Shown here: positions 14,119 through 23,019 of the stretch, piece after piece | How the letters are laid out: each line of letters starts with the position of its first letter | How positions within the stretch are numbered: position 1 is the first letter of the stretch | Assembly (NCBI RefSeq): GCF_040549045.1 | Contig: NZ_JBEWTB010000002.1 | Span: 458,501 to 522,500 of the forward strand | Origin: Endozoicomonas sp. NE40 | GTDB taxonomy: Bacteria; Pseudomonadota; Gammaproteobacteria; Pseudomonadales; Endozoicomonadaceae | Length of the DNA: 64,000 nt | Reading direction: 5' to 3' | Program-made: the position numbers and the translations under genes | The notes under the pieces: model-generated | The model's input: the letters and a program-made list of their open reading frames with translations, nothing else | What the model was told of the DNA's origin: nothing | Databases searched by the model: none

Positions 14119-14637
14119 TCAGTTAGACAAATGAAGATAGATTTTCACCCGCCCTTCTTCTTTGCCTTTATCCAGCCTGACCTGCTGGACTGTCAGGTTA
14201 AACTTGGTGCTAAGTACGACCAGCCAACTCAGAAATTTCTGGTACGCTGCATCTTCAATCCAGACCCCCAGTCCCTTCCTGTCAGGCTGTACGCGACTCA
14301 GCGTAACACCTGCCTGCTTTGCGGTGCTGGCAACGATGGATGAAATCTCTCGTTGTCCACCAGCCGTTTTCTGTTTTCGCTGTTGGTCTTTGGCTGATTC
14401 ATAATTATCACTCATCCATTCCAGAACAACCTGCTGTCTTTGATAATCTTCTTTCTGACTACTATTCCAGCTACTTAACGGCTCCCAGATCAGCAGATAA
14501 ACCAGTGCTGCTGCCAAAAAAGTCCCTAACCACTGTAAAGCCTGTCGATCCCTTGATGACAGAAGCTCGTATCGGGTCTGCAACTGCTGCCACAAAGGGT
14601 TTTCCTGTATTTCTGCAATTAACTTGTGCATTCCCAT
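14119..14637 (-). CDS. gspM: Type II secretion protein M
   Basis: 172 residues. One N-terminal membrane helix (LQWLGTFLAAALVYLLIWEPL) is followed by a periplasmic ferredoxin-like part with ISSIVASTAKQAGVTLSRVQ and a tail KFNLTVQQVRLDKG, the GspM pattern. GspM binds GspL and helps anchor the cytoplasmic ATPase to the inner-membrane platform. It is the last gene of the gspE-M series, 3 bases after gspL. An AT-rich hairpin (ATATTTG/CAAATAT, 14101-14116) right after the stop may end the transcript. Confidence 0.88.
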   Translation of the reverse strand: MGMHKLIAEIQENPLWQQLQTRYELLSSRDRQALQWLGTFLAAALVYLLIWEPLSSWNSSQKEDYQRQQVVLEWMSDNYESAKDQQRKQKTAGGQREISSIVASTAKQAGVTLSRVQPDRKGLGVWIEDAAYQKFLSWLVVLSTKFNLTVQQVRLDKGKEEGRVKIYLHLSN

Positions 14638-14640
14638 AAA

Positions 14641-16047
14641 TCACCTGCTGATGGTCATTCTTGCGTTAACACCGCTTTTTTCCTGATTGGCGCTATCCAG
14701 CTTTGCCATCAGTCCCGCCGATTTGGTCGCAGCAAGCAGCTTGTCGACAGATTCCAGGCTTTCTGCTCTTAACTCCAGTACAAGATTGCCGGTCGTATCA
14801 TTAAAGTCCATGCTGACGGGCTTTATTTTAGCCTCAGGTAAAGAAGCAGACACTGCGGATACTTTTTGCAACAAAGGCAGGAATGGCTTGCTGCCAGGAT
14901 GGTTGCCTGCTGTTTTGAGCCTGCTTTCCATTCGGCTTTTAACATTGATAGACCGATGTTCACTATCCAGGGCGTCCCTGACCTGCTGATCCTGCGGGAA
15001 GACTTCAAGGTACAAGGCTGCGCTTTGATCCCAGAACTGACCAGCCTGGTGTTGGAAAGTCACACCTTCCCCAACCATCAGCCCAATTTCCAGCATCAGC
15101 CAGAGGCTGGCAACCAGCGCAATGGGTTTCCATTTACGTAAACGTCGACTGGCCCGTCTGGGACACTGGTAAGCACCTGAACGCAAATCAACCAGTGCCG
15201 AACGAATATTTTTACGCCGTGAAAAGTAGAGGCTGGCAAAATGCTCAAAAACAGAAACATTCACACCTTTCTCTTCAACCAGCCACCCTTGCTCTGCCAG
15301 CCAGGAGCGTACCTGTTCAAACTTGTCATCATCAAGCGAGAAAGCACCTTCAGGAAACTGTAGTTTTATACTGGTTACGGCAGGCAAGCCTGGCTCAAGG
15401 TCAGGACTCTGAACAATATCATTGTCACTCCCTGAACGGTTTAACCCCTCCAGGACGAAACGTAACGCATCATAATCCAGATGATTGGAACTCTGACCGG
15501 GAATCACGACATTAACGGACTGGCTCTCCATCAGGATCAACACCTGACCCGCTTCCGTTTCAAGCAACTGGGTTTCAGCCAGGGCATTATCAATACTCAA
15601 CCCCTGCCCATCCATAACAGCCAGTAAAGTCTGAAACTGCTTATGGGAAAACCCGGATACTGAAACATTCTCTTTGCCTGAAGACAACTGGCTGGCCAGA
15701 TGCAGAGTATCAACATCTTCTGCAAGATCCTCTTCCAGCATATAAGGCAGAGCCGTGTTCAGGTGTTTGCGCTGCCCGCTGTTGATAGGCAGCAGTCGAT
15801 GAAAGGCAAATGTTCCCGGCAGTAGCACAGTCACCAGGTCAGGAAGGTGGTCTTCCTCTATCTGAGCACTCTGGTCGGTTTCTATACCCCTGACTGCAAG
15901 ATAGTCTCTTTTGATATTTCCCAGTTCCGAAACATGAACATCTCCCTGCAGTTCGCCATGTCCGGAAAATATCCCCCACTGAGTCAGCGTACTGCCACTG
16001 ATTACAGCTGAGGGAGGGTGAATACGTAGTAACAGGATGCTTTTCAT
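14641..16047 (-). CDS. gspL: Type II secretion protein L
   Basis: 468 residues. The N-terminal ~300 residues are the cytoplasmic actin-like domain (LLRIHPPSAVISGSTLTQWG, then FHRLLPINSGQRKHLNTALP, YMLEEDLAEDVDTLHLA), followed by a single membrane helix (WKPIALVASLWLMLEIGLMV) and a periplasmic ferredoxin-like domain. GspL links the GspE ATPase to GspM and the pseudopilus. It lies 9 bases after gspK. Length and domain order are normal. Confidence 0.9.
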   Translation of the reverse strand: MKSILLLRIHPPSAVISGSTLTQWGIFSGHGELQGDVHVSELGNIKRDYLAVRGIETDQSAQIEEDHLPDLVTVLLPGTFAFHRLLPINSGQRKHLNTALPYMLEEDLAEDVDTLHLASQLSSGKENVSVSGFSHKQFQTLLAVMDGQGLSIDNALAETQLLETEAGQVLILMESQSVNVVIPGQSSNHLDYDALRFVLEGLNRSGSDNDIVQSPDLEPGLPAVTSIKLQFPEGAFSLDDDKFEQVRSWLAEQGWLVEEKGVNVSVFEHFASLYFSRRKNIRSALVDLRSGAYQCPRRASRRLRKWKPIALVASLWLMLEIGLMVGEGVTFQHQAGQFWDQSAALYLEVFPQDQQVRDALDSEHRSINVKSRMESRLKTAGNHPGSKPFLPLLQKVSAVSASLPEAKIKPVSMDFNDTTGNLVLELRAESLESVDKLLAATKSAGLMAKLDSANQEKSGVNARMTISR

Positions 16048-16056
16048 TGTTAGACC

Positions 16057-17025
16057 TCAGGATTCCTTATTGGCTGTCACCCAATAGTCGTTCGGTCCAA
16101 TTTCACGCCCTGCGACTTGAACCTGTCCATCAGCATTACGAACCAGTAACGTTCTCATATAGAAAACGGTGTCCCGGTACGTTGCTTTTATATAAACGTT
16201 AAAATAACTACTGCTAAACTCAAATCCCGCCGCTTTTAGTTCTGCGGTTTTATCTTTAAGGGCCGGTAACTTTGTCATATCTTCCAGTTTGGCAAAGCCT
16301 TCACCGGTACGGGAATCAATAATAGTCTGTGCATCCCCTTCTGTAATTTTATCAGACAGGGAACGCAACACTTCTGGTAATGCACTGTTGACATTGACTT
16401 TGGAATCTTTTGGCAAGGCAGTCACCAGAGGAGTCAGTAATTCAAACTCTTCTTTGCCAACTCCCTGAATTAAGCGTAACTCTGACAGCGACACCAGCGG
16501 GAAGTCAGCGGTTCTGCGAGGTGGGTCAAGAACAAGATAGTGGTTATCTTCAGCTCCGGTCTCTGACGGTTCCTGTTCACTGTCAATCCAGTCTTTGATG
16601 GTATATGTCAACTGTATATCAATTCCAAGGTTCTGCAGGATAGTTTCAAATTGAGTCGTATACCGCTTTCCATCCAGCGCTTCTGCATTCAGCCAGTTAA
16701 GATTGAAGCGGCCATTCTCATCAACAATCTGCACTTCGATGTCCCCTTGCTCAACCGGATATCCAACGGTCTTAACATTCCAGCGCTCCCCCTCGTGATC
16801 CACCTGCCGCTTCTTTTTTTTATCCTCTTCAAAATCCTGCTCCAGTAGCAAGGCGACATACTGCTCTGCGGAAAGGGCGTGATGTTTGGCCTGAATTCGC
16901 TCAAGAAACCGGCTGTTTTTTTCAGTATGTAACCAGAGGCTGGTCACCATTTGTGATGCCATAAGCGTAATCATGGAAAAAATAAGCAGTACATAGATCA
17001 GGGCTATGCCTCTTTGCTGATTCAT
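16057..17025 (-). CDS. gspK: Type II secretion minor pseudopilin K
   Basis: I take the ATG at 17025 (MNQQRGIALIYVLLIF), which gives a short basic leader with the prepilin-peptidase site before the hydrophobic helix; a longer frame from 17052 overlaps gspJ. About 322 residues. No Glu at +5, as known for GspK. Large periplasmic domain with QIVDENGRFNLNWLNAEAL and DWIDSEQEPSETGAEDNHYL, the helical insert typical of the family that caps the pseudopilus tip and binds calcium. Follows gspJ in the operon. Confidence 0.92.
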   Translation of the reverse strand: MNQQRGIALIYVLLIFSMITLMASQMVTSLWLHTEKNSRFLERIQAKHHALSAEQYVALLLEQDFEEDKKKKRQVDHEGERWNVKTVGYPVEQGDIEVQIVDENGRFNLNWLNAEALDGKRYTTQFETILQNLGIDIQLTYTIKDWIDSEQEPSETGAEDNHYLVLDPPRRTADFPLVSLSELRLIQGVGKEEFELLTPLVTALPKDSKVNVNSALPEVLRSLSDKITEGDAQTIIDSRTGEGFAKLEDMTKLPALKDKTAELKAAGFEFSSSYFNVYIKATYRDTVFYMRTLLVRNADGQVQVAGREIGPNDYWVTANKES

Positions 17026-17032
17026 TGAGGCT

Positions 17033-17806
17033 TCAATCATCATCGTCGTCAAACTCCCCTTCGACCTGTGAAGCCTGATCCTTTCTCTTCTTGTTTTCAG
17101 CCTTGTCTTTTTCCTCTTCAGGCTTAGGCTTCTGGCTTTCAGAAGGCTTATAAGTCAGCAGTGGTAACATCGTCGTTAAAACCCCGTATTCTTTGTGCTG
17201 AAGCGTCAACTCAATAGCATGGGGCATTTGTGGACGTTCTTCCCCCCCTCCTCCTTCTTTACCGGCAGCGGTTGCAGCGGTTTGAGCTGCCTGCTGTTGT
17301 CCCTGATTTTTTGGTGGCCATGAGAGTTGCCAGCGTTTTTTCTCATCCATAAACTTTAGCCGGACGCCCGTCACACCACTCATCAACACCTGTCGAACCA
17401 CCACCGGATCTGGCGCCCTGTCCAACATTAGCCAGTAGTACCTGACTAACTCATCCTCCTCCAGGCTGTAGGCAACCCTCTGCATATTGCTCCGGATTTC
17501 CTGAATCGGGTTACGCCATCCAAATCGGGTAAACTCCAGCAGTTCTCCATTTTTCCCGGGAGCCAGCATGGCCTTTCGCCGGTCTCCAAACTCATCCCGA
17601 ATAGGTCTGGGGGCAACCTGAAACAGGTCTTTTTCAATCACAACCATGGCTCTCTGCAGTCCATCAAGACGATCCAGAATCCCGTCAGTTACCTGCTGAG
17701 CCCGGCTGACTGAATCGAACAGTTTATAAGCTGCGGTACTGATCATGGCGAAAATCAGTATCGCAATCATTAACTCAATCAGTGTAAAGCCCCGGCTCTG
17801 CTTCAT
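17033..17806 (-). CDS. gspJ: Type II secretion minor pseudopilin J
   Basis: 257 residues. Leader MKQSRG followed by FTLIELMIAILIFAMISTAA, the methylation/cleavage motif with Glu5. The body has the GspJ features (AMVVIEKDLFQVAPRPIRDEF, then GNGELLEFTRFGWRNP-like text). The C-terminus ends in a long Lys/Glu- and Asp-rich tail (KPKPEEEKDKAENKKRK ... FDDDDD), which is unusual for GspJ, where the fold normally ends near the last strand. It forms the tip complex with GspI and GspK. It overlaps gspI by 4 bases. Confidence 0.93.
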   Translation of the reverse strand: MKQSRGFTLIELMIAILIFAMISTAAYKLFDSVSRAQQVTDGILDRLDGLQRAMVVIEKDLFQVAPRPIRDEFGDRRKAMLAPGKNGELLEFTRFGWRNPIQEIRSNMQRVAYSLEEDELVRYYWLMLDRAPDPVVVRQVLMSGVTGVRLKFMDEKKRWQLSWPPKNQGQQQAAQTAATAAGKEGGGGEERPQMPHAIELTLQHKEYGVLTTMLPLLTYKPSESQKPKPEEEKDKAENKKRKDQASQVEGEFDDDDD

Positions 17807-18213
17807 TTTTTGGGCTTCCTGAAATACGAAGTCAATGAATACAGCCCTGTCTCATCGTCCTCTGGCTTGGCTCGACCGATAAATACTTCGACCACCACCT
17901 TTCTGAAATCAGGAAAACTGGTGGTTCGGGTCACTTGACGTATATACCAGTCATAACCGGCATAGGTGTCGTTTTTTCCCTTGACACCTTTGTCCGGCCA
18001 TTCCTTTTCAGCCTGTAAACGGCTCATGTAATGATCAGCCACCTGGGCCGCCAGAACTTTTTCCTGCATATACCTTGTCTGACGAATACTGTTCCCATCC
18101 GACAACATCAGCATGGCAGCCGCTACCGCAAAAACAGCAAGCGCTACCATCACTTCAATCAGCGTAAACCCTCTGCTGTGGTCAGCGGGTAACCTCAATA
18201 TCCGACAATCCAT
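17803..18213 (-). CDS. gspI: Type II secretion minor pseudopilin I
   Basis: The ATG at 18213 (MDCRILRLPADHSRGFTLIE) gives 136 residues and a 14-residue leader before the FTLIEVMVALAVFAVAAAML helix with Glu5; it starts inside the end of gspH. A TTG at 18198 is also possible. The body contains RQTRYMQEKVLAAQVADHYM and the C-terminal strand VRQVTRT-like text. GspI nucleates the tip complex with J and K. Confidence 0.9.
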   Translation of the reverse strand: MDCRILRLPADHSRGFTLIEVMVALAVFAVAAAMLMLSDGNSIRQTRYMQEKVLAAQVADHYMSRLQAEKEWPDKGVKGKNDTYAGYDWYIRQVTRTTSFPDFRKVVVEVFIGRAKPEDDETGLYSLTSYFRKPKK

Positions 18214-18685
18214 CGGTTTGCAAAACCACCGTTTGTTTTTTGTTTTCCACGGGACTGACGGACAATGCAAAAGGCGTAACCTGTCTGTCAGAGTAAAATA
18301 CGATCGAAGGTCCTTCGTCAGTGATATCCAGGGCAGGCAGTGCCACGTCTGCGGTATTCAATATCATCTGTATGGATGCAGGGGGTCGGTAGGGCTGGAA
18401 AGGCGTTTCGTTGATGGGTAACCATTCCTTGCCTTCCAGAGGCAGAACCCACCAGCGATAAAAACCGTCCTCGCCAATCGAAAAACCATATTCAGCATTT
18501 TCCAGCAGAGCTTTGTCCCGTACCTGTTCAAACAGCACCTGTAGACGTCCTGCCTGCTGCTGAGTGGTTTTCTGGACACTTCCTGTAATTGGGCTCAACA
18601 GGGTAATACCCAGCAGTATGCCGATGATCAGAAGGACGACCAGCAGCTCTACCAGAGTAAAACCCTGTTGCAACTTTAATTTCAC
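18182..18685 (-). CDS. gspH: Type II secretion minor pseudopilin H
   Basis: 167 residues beginning MKLKLQQGFTLVELLVVLLI: leader, then the helix with Glu5. The body includes RLQVLFEQVRDKALLENAEY GFS-type text typical of GspH. It joins the tip complex to the GspG shaft. Its start overlaps gspG's stop by 4 bases and its end overlaps gspI, so translation is coupled. Confidence 0.92.
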   Translation of the reverse strand: MKLKLQQGFTLVELLVVLLIIGILLGITLLSPITGSVQKTTQQQAGRLQVLFEQVRDKALLENAEYGFSIGEDGFYRWWVLPLEGKEWLPINETPFQPYRPPASIQMILNTADVALPALDITDEGPSIVFYSDRQVTPFALSVSPVENKKQTVVLQTDGLSDIEVTR

Positions 18686-19161
18686 GAATCGGTATCGTCC
18701 CAGTTGGTAATATCAGCATCCAGGCCATCTCCTCCCTCTCGCCCGTCAGCACCCTGCGAATAGAGATCGTACTTCCCATGGTTGCCCGGTTGCAGATACA
18801 GGTAAGGATTTCCCCAGGGGTCAACCGGCATCCGCTTCAGATAGCCTTCCGGGTTCCAGCTTCTGGGCTCTGGTGCAACAGTGGGCTTTTTAACCAGAGC
18901 ATCCAGTCCCTGGTCAGTATTTGGGTAAAAACCATTATCGAGTCTGAACAGTTCCAACGCCTGAGAAATCGTTTCTATATCTGAACGAGCTACCGTTACC
19001 TTGGCCTGATCAGGACGACTGAGAATTTTTGGTGCCACCATAGCCGCCAGAATTCCAAGAATTACCACAACCACCATTATCTCGATCAGCGTGAAACCAG
19101 CCTGACGGAATGCTCCCCCTGATCGTTTGTTATATCGCTCTTTTCGTATATGTAGCTTCAT
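18682..19161 (-). CDS. gspG: Type II secretion major pseudopilin G
   Basis: 159 residues with a long 21-residue leader (MKLHIRKERYNKRSGGAFRQ) ending at G|FTLIEIMVVVVILGILAAM. The globular part has QALELFRLDNGFYPNTDQGL, DPWGNPYLYLQPGNHGKYDL and SQGADGREGGDGLDADITNW, including the calcium-binding Asp-rich loop. GspG forms the pseudopilus shaft. It is the most conserved gene of the set; sequence is complete. Confidence 0.97.
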   Translation of the reverse strand: MKLHIRKERYNKRSGGAFRQAGFTLIEIMVVVVILGILAAMVAPKILSRPDQAKVTVARSDIETISQALELFRLDNGFYPNTDQGLDALVKKPTVAPEPRSWNPEGYLKRMPVDPWGNPYLYLQPGNHGKYDLYSQGADGREGGDGLDADITNWDDTDS

Positions 19162-19271
19162 TATTCACTGACCTCGTTAATGAATTCCCTGACACAGCCA
19201 TCCGTTAATCGCTCCACTTTTAATTGCCTCTCACATAATCGCCTCACTCTTAACCGTCTCAAGGCTCACGA

Positions 19272-20492
19272 TTAGTTCAGCAACTGGTTCATATTGAGAA
19301 TAGGTAGAAGGATTGCCAGTACAATCACCATCACCACCCCACCCATTACCACCAGCATCAGAGGTTCAAACAGTCCCAGCAGCATAGCAATACGACCATC
19401 CAGTTCCATTTGCTGGTTTTGCGCAGTCCGATCCAGCATCTCATCCAGTTCACCGGTAGACTCGCCACTGCTGATCATATGCAGCATCAGGGGTGGAAAG
19501 TAGCCCGTACCCGATAGTGCTTTATTCAGGCTGGACCCTTCACTGACTTTTTTGGCGGCGTCAACGACTGCGCCCCGGATAGCCCGGTTTTCCACCACCT
19601 GCGCAGCAATCATCAAGGCTTCAACCAGAGACACCCCCGAGCGGGTCAGAATACTTAAAGTACTGGCAAACCGTGCTGCACTCAGGCTGCGACTGAAACG
19701 GCCCAGTACGGGCAGCCGCAGAAAAACCTGATCCCAGGACAACCGGACAGAGGGCCTTTTAAGCGCCTGACGACAAATAAAAACTGTCATGACAATCAGG
19801 ATAAACAGCACCACCCAGTAAGACTGAAAACCTTCACTGGCGGCAATGAGTGCGACGGTGATACCCGGAAGCTCCTGTCCCGTATCAACAAACACTTTGA
19901 CCACATCAGGTACTACATACCCCAGCAAAAAGCTGACTATACCGACTGCAGCGACCATCAATATAACGGGGTATAGCAACGCCTGCTGAACCTTCTGCAT
20001 GGATTGCATACGGGCTTCCGTGTAGTCTGCAAGACGATTTAACACTTTATCCAGATAGCCTGCATGCTCTCCCGCTGCGACGGTCGCCCGGTACATCTGC
20101 GGGAAAATCTGCGGAAAGCCTTCAAGGCTCTGAGCCAGCGTATAACCTTCCAGAACCCTGGAACGAATGGCCAGCAGAATATTCTTCAGTCGCCTTTTCT
20201 CCTGTTGAGAAGCAACTCCCTGCAGTGCCTCTTCCACCGGCATGGCAGCCTGTATCAGGGTGGCCAGTTGTCGGGTGATCGTAGCCAGTTCGACAGCGGA
20301 GACCCCGCGCTGAAATAACGAGGGCAGACCTCCGCTTTTATTCTTTTTCTGTTCGTCGACAGCATCCACAGACAGTGGCGTCCACTGACGATCACGCAAA
20401 ATCTGGCGAACCTGACGATTACTGTCGGCCTCGAGTGTACCCCGGTGTTGCTTTCCCTCCGGATCGAGGGCTATGTATTCAAATGCAGCCAT
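19272..20492 (-). CDS. gspF: Type II secretion inner membrane protein F
   Basis: 406 residues. Begins MAAFEYIALDPEGKQHRGTL. Two cytoplasmic helical domains (LIQAAMPVEEALQGVASQQE and LSILTRSGVSLVEALMIAAQ) alternate with three membrane helices (VILMVAAVGIVSFLLGYVVP; WVVLFILIVMTVFI; LMLVVMGGVVMVIVLAILLP). GspF is the platform protein that transmits ATPase motion to the pseudopilus. It is 110 bases from gspG, the largest gap in the operon. Confidence 0.97.
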   Translation of the reverse strand: MAAFEYIALDPEGKQHRGTLEADSNRQVRQILRDRQWTPLSVDAVDEQKKNKSGGLPSLFQRGVSAVELATITRQLATLIQAAMPVEEALQGVASQQEKRRLKNILLAIRSRVLEGYTLAQSLEGFPQIFPQMYRATVAAGEHAGYLDKVLNRLADYTEARMQSMQKVQQALLYPVILMVAAVGIVSFLLGYVVPDVVKVFVDTGQELPGITVALIAASEGFQSYWVVLFILIVMTVFICRQALKRPSVRLSWDQVFLRLPVLGRFSRSLSAARFASTLSILTRSGVSLVEALMIAAQVVENRAIRGAVVDAAKKVSEGSSLNKALSGTGYFPPLMLHMISSGESTGELDEMLDRTAQNQQMELDGRIAMLLGLFEPLMLVVMGGVVMVIVLAILLPILNMNQLLN

Positions 20493-20521
20493 GATCGTAG
20501 TTTATCCGCCTCCGGTACGGA

Positions 20522-22051
20522 TCAATCTTTCTGGGTTACCCGCAACACTTCTTCCAGGGTTGTGACACCTGCCAGCACCTTGCGACTGCCATCGTCACGA
20601 ATACTGGGGCATGTACGACGAACGTAATCATTAATAGACTGCTCACTCTCACCGGAATGAATCATTCTGCGCACGCTCTCATCGAGCATAACGACTTCAT
20701 AAATGCCGGTACGACCACGATAACCACTCTGATTACAGTCTTTGCAACCAGCGGCATGGTACAAAGTCACATTATCATCCACAGTAACACCCAGCTCCTG
20801 GCACTCAACAGCGTCCGGGTTATAAGGCTGTTTGCAGCTGTCACACAGCACCCGCACCAGTCGCTGAGCAACGACTCCCAGTAAACTGGACGACAACAAG
20901 AATGGTTCAATTCCCATATCCTGCAAGCGTGTCAGGGCTCCGACGGCGGTATTGGTATGCAATGTTGACAATACAAGGTGACCGGTAAGGCTGGCCTGAA
21001 CCGCTATTTCAGCCGTTTCTGTATCCCGGATCTCACCCACCATCACAACGTCAGGGTCCTGCCGCAGTATGGCACGCAGCCCCCGGGCAAAGGTCATATC
21101 CACCTTGGTATTCACCTGAGTCTGACCGATGCCTTCAAGGTTGTATTCAATGGGGTCTTCGACAGTGAGGATGTTGCGACACTTGTCATTCAATGTGGTC
21201 AGGCTGGCATAGAGAGAAGTTGTCTTACCTGAACCGGTCGGTCCGGTCACAAGAATGATGCCGTAAGGGCGGCCGAGGAGCTTTGATAATTCACTCATAT
21301 CCCTTTCCGCCATACCGAGATGTTTCAGCTCCAGCCGGCCTGCCGCCTTATCAAGAAGACGCAGCACCACACGCTCACCATTACTCGATGGCAGAGTAGA
21401 CACCCGCACATCCACTTCCTTGCCCGCCACTTTCAGGGAAATACGTCCATCCTGCGGAATACGTTTCTCTGCAATATCCAGCCTCGCCATCACCTTGATG
21501 CGGGATACCAGCAGTGAAGCCAGAGTTCGCTGCAAACGCAGGATTTCCCTGAGCACGCCATCAACCCTGACCCTGACCACCAGATTGGATTCAAAGGTTT
21601 CTATGTGAACGTCCGATGCACCTTCCTTGATCGCCTCCGTCAACAAAGCGTTAATCAGGCGAATAACCGGAGCATCATCGCTTTGTTCCAGCAGGTCTTC
21701 TGTCACTGGCACAGCTTCAGCAAGACTGCTCAAATCCATGTCATCACCAATTCCCGCTGCGTCCTGCAATGCTTCGGAACTGTCATTGTGATAACACTGT
21801 GAAAGCACCTCAGCCAGCTGATCTTTACTCACATTACGATAAACAGGTGACTGACCGGCAAGACGGACAATTTCAGCAAAAATATGGGCCGAAGGAGATA
21901 CAGTAAAATAAACAACAGGCCTTTCCAGGTCCCAGACCAGCACAACACCGTGACGCTTGGCAAATGAAAATGGCAGACGCAGGAGGGCAGGATCACGCTC
22001 TTCGCTTTCTTCAACAACGTCAGCTGCTACAGTGTCAGTCGGGATGGACAA
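20522..22051 (-). CDS. gspE: Type II secretion ATPase E
   Basis: 509 residues from a TTG at 22051 with AAGGAGTAGCTC upstream. Walker A GPTGSGKTT at 270-278, Asp box and Walker B (ILRQDPDVVMVGEIRDTETA near 328-347), His box (SLTGHLVLSTLHTN near 354-367), and a tetracysteine zinc site Cys403/406/436/439. It hydrolyses ATP in the cytoplasm to drive pseudopilus growth, bound to GspL. First gene of the gspE-M operon and divergent from gspC. Confidence 0.97.
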   Translation of the reverse strand: MSIPTDTVAADVVEESEERDPALLRLPFSFAKRHGVVLVWDLERPVVYFTVSPSAHIFAEIVRLAGQSPVYRNVSKDQLAEVLSQCYHNDSSEALQDAAGIGDDMDLSSLAEAVPVTEDLLEQSDDAPVIRLINALLTEAIKEGASDVHIETFESNLVVRVRVDGVLREILRLQRTLASLLVSRIKVMARLDIAEKRIPQDGRISLKVAGKEVDVRVSTLPSSNGERVVLRLLDKAAGRLELKHLGMAERDMSELSKLLGRPYGIILVTGPTGSGKTTSLYASLTTLNDKCRNILTVEDPIEYNLEGIGQTQVNTKVDMTFARGLRAILRQDPDVVMVGEIRDTETAEIAVQASLTGHLVLSTLHTNTAVGALTRLQDMGIEPFLLSSSLLGVVAQRLVRVLCDSCKQPYNPDAVECQELGVTVDDNVTLYHAAGCKDCNQSGYRGRTGIYEVVMLDESVRRMIHSGESEQSINDYVRRTCPSIRDDGSRKVLAGVTTLEEVLRVTQKD

Positions 22052-22338
22052 GAGCTACTCCTTCTTTAAATCAATAATTATTTATAGAAAAGGTCTCTAT
22101 ATAGAATGAGCATTTTTTTGAATCTTCGCTCACAAATTTATCACCAACATCTGAATTTGAATTATTCTTGGTCAGATAATAGTGGAATTGTGATGCAATA
22201 TTGGCATTTTACAACTTCAAAACAGAAAATGATTTTCCATAATCAGAAAACCAGCTTTAAAAAATGGAACCCTTATGCTTTATTTAGACTATTAGACAGT
22301 CCATGACCCAACTACTTTTCCAGCCATCAGAGAACATT
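22052..22338. promoter_or_regulatory. Divergent control region between gspE and gspC
   Basis: About 250 to 290 bases of AT-rich sequence must drive gspE leftward and gspC rightward. Several TATA-like hexamers are present (TATAGA, TATAAA) but none has a convincing -35 at 17 bases, so individual promoters are not called. No gene is visible in it. Confidence 0.5.
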
Positions 22339-22989
22339 ATGAATCAAGAGGTCATGGCCACCTATTTTAAATGGGGCCAGCGCAAAAACAGAATCCTGAT
22401 AACAATATTGCTTTGCATTGCCATGTTTATCAGTCTCGGAATTCAGGGTTTACAACTTTTCAAAACCTTTCAGGATACAGCCAGTACAAATCTGGAACCA
22501 AAGTCAGAATTAACTCAGGAGCCTCAGGCTTTATCGGCTAAAGACTTTGACTTGCTGTTTGGGTTTAACAACCAGACTGAAGCCAGGAATAAGTCAGCCG
22601 ACATTCCCAAAACAAAACTTAATTTAATTCTCAGGGGGGCTCTGGCAGATATTGGCGCAAATGCTGAAGACTCCAGCGCCATCATCCAGGGCAGCAACCA
22701 GGACAAGCTCTACTCACCAGGCGACTCGCTGCCCGGCGGAGTCACTTTGAAGGAGATCCATCCAGACCATGTCATTCTCAGCCGTAATGGGCAGCTGGAA
22801 AAACTCTTTTTCCCCGACTCCGGTAAAGACTCACGAGCCCTTCAGGAATACCGAAAACCGGCACCGGACGCTGCGGAACAGGCAATTGAACGCCCCGGTT
22901 TTACTCAGGAACCGGATGACAAATCACTTGAACAGCGAATGCAGGAACTTAGAGACAAGTTACAGCAGGCTAATCAAGGGATTCAATAA
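22339..22989 (+). CDS. gspC: Type II secretion protein C
   Basis: 216 residues from the ATG at 22339 (MNQEVMATYFKWGQRKNRIL), with AGAGAACATT upstream; an ATG at 22303 in the same frame has no ribosome site. One membrane helix (RILITILLCIAMFISLGIQG), a periplasmic HR domain (KLNLILRGALADIGANAEDS, then AIIQGSNQDKLYSPGDSLPG), then Pro/Glu-rich residues and a C-terminal coiled coil (LEQRMQELRDKLQQANQG). It lacks a PDZ domain; the Pseudomonas XcpP-like form has a coiled coil instead. It binds the GspD secretin. Confidence 0.9.
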   Translation: MNQEVMATYFKWGQRKNRILITILLCIAMFISLGIQGLQLFKTFQDTASTNLEPKSELTQEPQALSAKDFDLLFGFNNQTEARNKSADIPKTKLNLILRGALADIGANAEDSSAIIQGSNQDKLYSPGDSLPGGVTLKEIHPDHVILSRNGQLEKLFFPDSGKDSRALQEYRKPAPDAAEQAIERPGFTQEPDDKSLEQRMQELRDKLQQANQGIQ

Positions 22990-23019
22990 AAGAATTACAA
23001 CTTATTCAATGGTTAAGTG

